Assembly: GCA_902783815.1 (NCBI GenBank)
Contig: CACZSM010000233.1
Location: forward strand, 1-8,145
Direction of reading: 5' to 3'
From: an uncultured Ruminococcus sp.
GTDB lineage: Bacteria; Bacillota; Clostridia; Oscillospirales; Acutalibacteraceae
DNA length: 8,145 nt
The notes beneath the pieces are model-generated. The model made no database searches, had not been told where the DNA came from, and was given only the letters and a program-made list of their open reading frames with translations. Shown here one piece after another: positions 5,888-8,145 of the stretch; positions within the stretch are counted from its first letter, which is position 1; each line of letters opens with the position of its first letter. Both the position numbers and the translations under genes were made by a program.

Positions 5888-5890
5888 ATT

Positions 5891-6547
5891 TTGTTTGATG
5901 AACTGAAATCGGAGCTTGACTCCATAATGGCAAGAGATCCGGCTGCAAGAAGCAGACTGGAAGTTTATTTTCTTTATTCGGGCTTTAAGGCGGTAAGATC
6001 ATATCGTTTGGCTAACTGGTTTTTCCGGCATAATATGAAATTTATCGCAAGAATGATATCTCAGAGAGCAAGACATACTACTGGTATAGAAATTCATCCG
6101 GGGGCAACTATCGGTAAGGGACTTTTTATAGATCATGGAATGGGTGTTGTCATCGGAGAAACCGCTGAGATAGGGGATAACTGTACGATATATCAGGGTG
6201 TGACCCTCGGCGGTACGGGTAAGGATCAGGGAAAAAGACATCCGACTCTTGGTAATAATGTGCTTGTAGGGTCAGGAGCAAAGGTACTCGGTCCATTCCG
6301 TGTCGGAGATAATGCCCGTATAGCAGCCGGAGCAGTCGTACTTAAAGAAGTACCAGACAACGCCACGGCTGTCGGAGTTCCGGCAAAAATCGTAAAGCTC
6401 AACGGCGAAAAGGTCGTTTCACCGTCAGAAAGCCTTGACCAGATACACTACAGCGATCCCGTCGAAGAACAGCTTAATCAGCTTACTGAGAAAGTGGAGG
6501 ATCTCAGAAATGCCTTTGAGACCTTTGAAAACGGCGCAGGAATATAA
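5891..6547 (+). CDS. cysE: Serine O-acetyltransferase
   Basis: Catalyses L-serine plus acetyl-CoA to O-acetylserine, the first committed step of cysteine synthesis, in the cytosol. From TTG 5891 the protein has 218 residues, the short Firmicutes form without the long N-terminal helical domain of enteric CysE. A helical segment (1-60) precedes the left-handed beta-helix of hexapeptide repeats (about 64-170). Key residues by comparison with the E. coli enzyme: Glu67 in GIEIHPGA (Asp143 there), Asp81-His82 in IDHGMG (catalytic His158 there) and His117 in KRHP. TIYQGVTLGGTGK (99-111) is the family signature. The C-terminal tail (175-218) is polar and probably helical. A longer in-frame reading from ATG 5795 would translate the T-box and terminator and is not credible. 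First gene of the T-box operon, 67 bases before cysS. Confidence 0.96.
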   Translation: MFDELKSELDSIMARDPAARSRLEVYFLYSGFKAVRSYRLANWFFRHNMKFIARMISQRARHTTGIEIHPGATIGKGLFIDHGMGVVIGETAEIGDNCTIYQGVTLGGTGKDQGKRHPTLGNNVLVGSGAKVLGPFRVGDNARIAAGAVVLKEVPDNATAVGVPAKIVKLNGEKVVSPSESLDQIHYSDPVEEQLNQLTEKVEDLRNAFETFENGAGI

Positions 6548-6614
6548 TACTGATAAACTGTGCATATGGTTTTTACAGGCTGTAATACAATAATATTTTT
6601 ACGGAGGTAAAAAA

Positions 6615-8018
6615 ATGAAAATCTTTAACACAATGACAGGCAAAAAAGAAGAACTGAAAACAATAAACGATGGAGAAGTCCGCATATATGCCTGCGGTCC
6701 GACAGTATATAATTATATTCATATTGGAAATGCTCGTCCGATATGTGTATTTGATATCCTGAGAAGGTATCTTGAATACAGAGGATATAAAGTCACCTTT
6801 GTACAGAACTTCACCGATATTGATGACAAGATAATCAAAAGAGCAAATGAGGAAAACAGTGATTATAAAACAGTATCTGAGAAGTACATTGAAGAATACA
6901 GGACAGATGCAAAGGGTCTAAATGTCCGTGAGGCAACGATACATCCGAAGGCTACGGAGAATATCGCTCAGATGATAGAGATGATACGCACACTTGAGGA
7001 AAAAGGCTATGCCTACTCTACGGAATATGGCGATGTGTATTTCCGTACAAATCATTTCAAGGAATATGGCAAGCTTTCGCATCAGCCGCTTGAGGATCTT
7101 GAAGCCGGCGCAAGAATACAGATAGGCGAAACAAAAGAAAACCCGATGGATTTTGCTCTCTGGAAGGGCGCAAAGCCGGGAGAGCCTGCATGGGAATCAC
7201 CCTGGGGAATGGGCAGACCGGGCTGGCATATAGAATGTTCAACAATGGCAAAGCGCTATCTCGGTGAAACGATAGATATACACTGCGGCGGACAGGATCT
7301 TATTTTCCCGCATCACGAGAATGAAATAGCACAGAGCGAATGTTGCAACGGAGTGGATTTTGCACATTACTGGATGCACAACGGGTATATTAATGTTGAC
7401 AATAAAAAGATGTCGAAATCTCTCGGAAACTTCTTTACTGTACGCGATGTTGCCAAAGAATACGGATATGAGCCGATAAGGTATCTTATGGTTTCCTCTC
7501 ACTACAGGAGTCCTATCAATTATTCAATTGAAATAATAAATCAGTGCAGGGCCGCGCTTGACAGGTTCTATAACTGCCGTGAAGATCTTAGATTCCTTGC
7601 AAAGACATCTCCCTCCGGAGTGAAGGACGGTGAGGAAGAAATAAAGGCAGGACTGCTGACACATAAGGACGATTTTATAGCGGCAATGGAGGATGATCTG
7701 AATACAGCAGATGCAATATCCGCAATGTTTGAGCTTGCAAGGGATATAAATACACAGCTGAATCAGAAAACAGCGCCGTCAAAGGAGCTTTGTGAGTTTG
7801 CTCTTGACCTGTTCGGAGAGCTTGCAGATGTTCTTGGACTTCTTTATGAGGAAAAGGACAATGAGGTAAATGACGAGGTACAGCAGCTTATAGACCAGCG
7901 TACACAGGCAAGAAAGGATAAGAACTGGGCAGAAGCTGACCGCATCCGCAATGAGCTTAAAGCGAGGGGTATAACTATAAAGGATACGCCTAACGGAACA
8001 ATAATTGTCACTGAATAG
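6615..8018 (+). CDS. cysS: Cysteinyl-tRNA synthetase
   Basis: Class I aminoacyl-tRNA synthetase that charges tRNA-Cys with cysteine in the cytosol. It has 467 residues, full length for the family. The ATP-binding HIGH motif appears as HIGN (36-39) within YIHIGNARP, and KMSKS is at 265-269. Cys27, Cys208, His233 and Glu237 match the zinc ligands of the E. coli enzyme, shifted by one position. The DALR-like helical domain and the C-terminal RNA-binding tail (about 420-467) are complete. The start is supported by GGAGGT (6603-6608), 6 bases before the ATG. It follows cysE by 67 bases with no terminator and no convincing promoter, so it should be controlled by the same tRNA-Cys T-box: the enzyme's own substrate reports its insufficiency. 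Confidence 0.98.
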   Translation: MKIFNTMTGKKEELKTINDGEVRIYACGPTVYNYIHIGNARPICVFDILRRYLEYRGYKVTFVQNFTDIDDKIIKRANEENSDYKTVSEKYIEEYRTDAKGLNVREATIHPKATENIAQMIEMIRTLEEKGYAYSTEYGDVYFRTNHFKEYGKLSHQPLEDLEAGARIQIGETKENPMDFALWKGAKPGEPAWESPWGMGRPGWHIECSTMAKRYLGETIDIHCGGQDLIFPHHENEIAQSECCNGVDFAHYWMHNGYINVDNKKMSKSLGNFFTVRDVAKEYGYEPIRYLMVSSHYRSPINYSIEIINQCRAALDRFYNCREDLRFLAKTSPSGVKDGEEEIKAGLLTHKDDFIAAMEDDLNTADAISAMFELARDINTQLNQKTAPSKELCEFALDLFGELADVLGLLYEEKDNEVNDEVQQLIDQRTQARKDKNWAEADRIRNELKARGITIKDTPNGTIIVTE

Positions 8019-8053
8019 TCGGTATGATGTGACAAAAATATAGGAGGTACAAA

Positions 8054-8145
8054 ATGAAAACATCTCAAAAGCTGCTTCTGTTTCTTCTTCCTGTTTTTCT
8101 GGTACTTGCCGGAGCATCGGCATATTTTCTGTATTTTACGCCGAA
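8054..8145 (+). CDS. 5' end of a gene for an exported or membrane-anchored protein (cut by window edge)
   Basis: A reading frame opens at ATG 8054 behind a perfect AGGAGGT (8042-8048, 5-base spacing) and stays open to the window end, 30 full codons. The peptide begins MKTSQK, followed by a hydrophobic stretch (about residues 7-25) and YFLYFTP, so it is either a signal peptide (a signal peptidase I site after AGASA is possible) or a single membrane anchor. It lies 35 bases after cysS with no terminator or clear promoter between, so it may be the third gene of the T-box operon. Function cannot be told from 30 residues. Confidence 0.75.
   Translation, partial: MKTSQKLLLFLLPVFLVLAGASAYFLYFTP

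Noticed and set aside
5795..5890. N-terminal extension of CysE from ATG 5795
   Set aside because: These codons overlap T-box stem III, the T-box element and the regulated terminator; no ribosome binding site precedes ATG 5795, and CysE homology begins after 5891.
6572..6596. Internal promoter before cysS
   Set aside because: TTTACA and TAATAT are present but only 13 bp apart, too close for a SigA promoter; other pairings lack a -35.
1..8145. CRISPR array, insertion sequence, tRNA or rRNA genes
   Set aside because: No regularly spaced repeats, transposase frames, terminal inverted repeats, or tRNA/rRNA-like sequences were seen on either strand.

Overview
The window looks like ordinary chromosome from a low-to-mid GC anaerobic Firmicute, most likely a Ruminococcus-type member of the Oscillospiraceae. 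This is inferred from AGGAGG-type ribosome binding sites, near-consensus SigA promoters, a T-box leader in front of cysE-cysS, a short Bacillus/Clostridia-type CysE, a MazF almost collinear with Bacillus EndoA, and a Ser-rich CotH lipoprotein. No database could be consulted.

Layout. 1-186: left edge with a small palindrome, then a SigA promoter (TGGACA / 17 bp / TATAAT) for glyA. 187-1443 (+): glyA, serine hydroxymethyltransferase, followed by a hairpin at 1469-1504. 1519-2793 (+): polytopic membrane protein resembling O-antigen/polysaccharide polymerases (Wzy/O-antigen ligase-like), ending at a strong terminator (2802-2858). 2857-4839 (-): convergent CotH-family lipoprotein with a long Ser-rich linker, driven by a consensus promoter at 4874-4903. 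4904-5173: non-coding, probably holding the mazF promoter and two dyads. 5174-5545 (+): mazF-type endoribonuclease with no antitoxin beside it. 5551-5584: very GC-rich hairpin. 5587-5874: promoter and tRNA-Cys T-box leader ending in an intrinsic terminator. 5891-6547 (+): cysE, started from TTG. 6615-8018 (+): cysS. 8054-8145 (+): start of a further gene with a signal peptide or membrane anchor, cut by the window edge.

How it fits together. The clearest functional unit is T-box-cysE-cysS. Uncharged tRNA-Cys should relieve termination, raising both O-acetylserine synthesis (the entry to cysteine) and Cys-tRNA charging. The UGC specifier and the UGGA T-box (complementary to UCCA with discriminator U73) agree on Cys. 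glyA interconverts serine and glycine, so it touches the CysE substrate, but it is a separate transcription unit. The polymerase-like protein and the CotH lipoprotein are both envelope proteins and convergent; a functional link is only a guess.

I do not see strong evidence for a wholly new system. The best leads are the CotH lipoprotein whose Ser-rich linker could be its own kinase substrate, the solitary MazF with a dyad-rich promoter region, the hairpin pressed against the ribosome binding site of the polymerase-like gene, and the riboswitch-controlled TTG start of cysE, which automated annotation is likely to get wrong.
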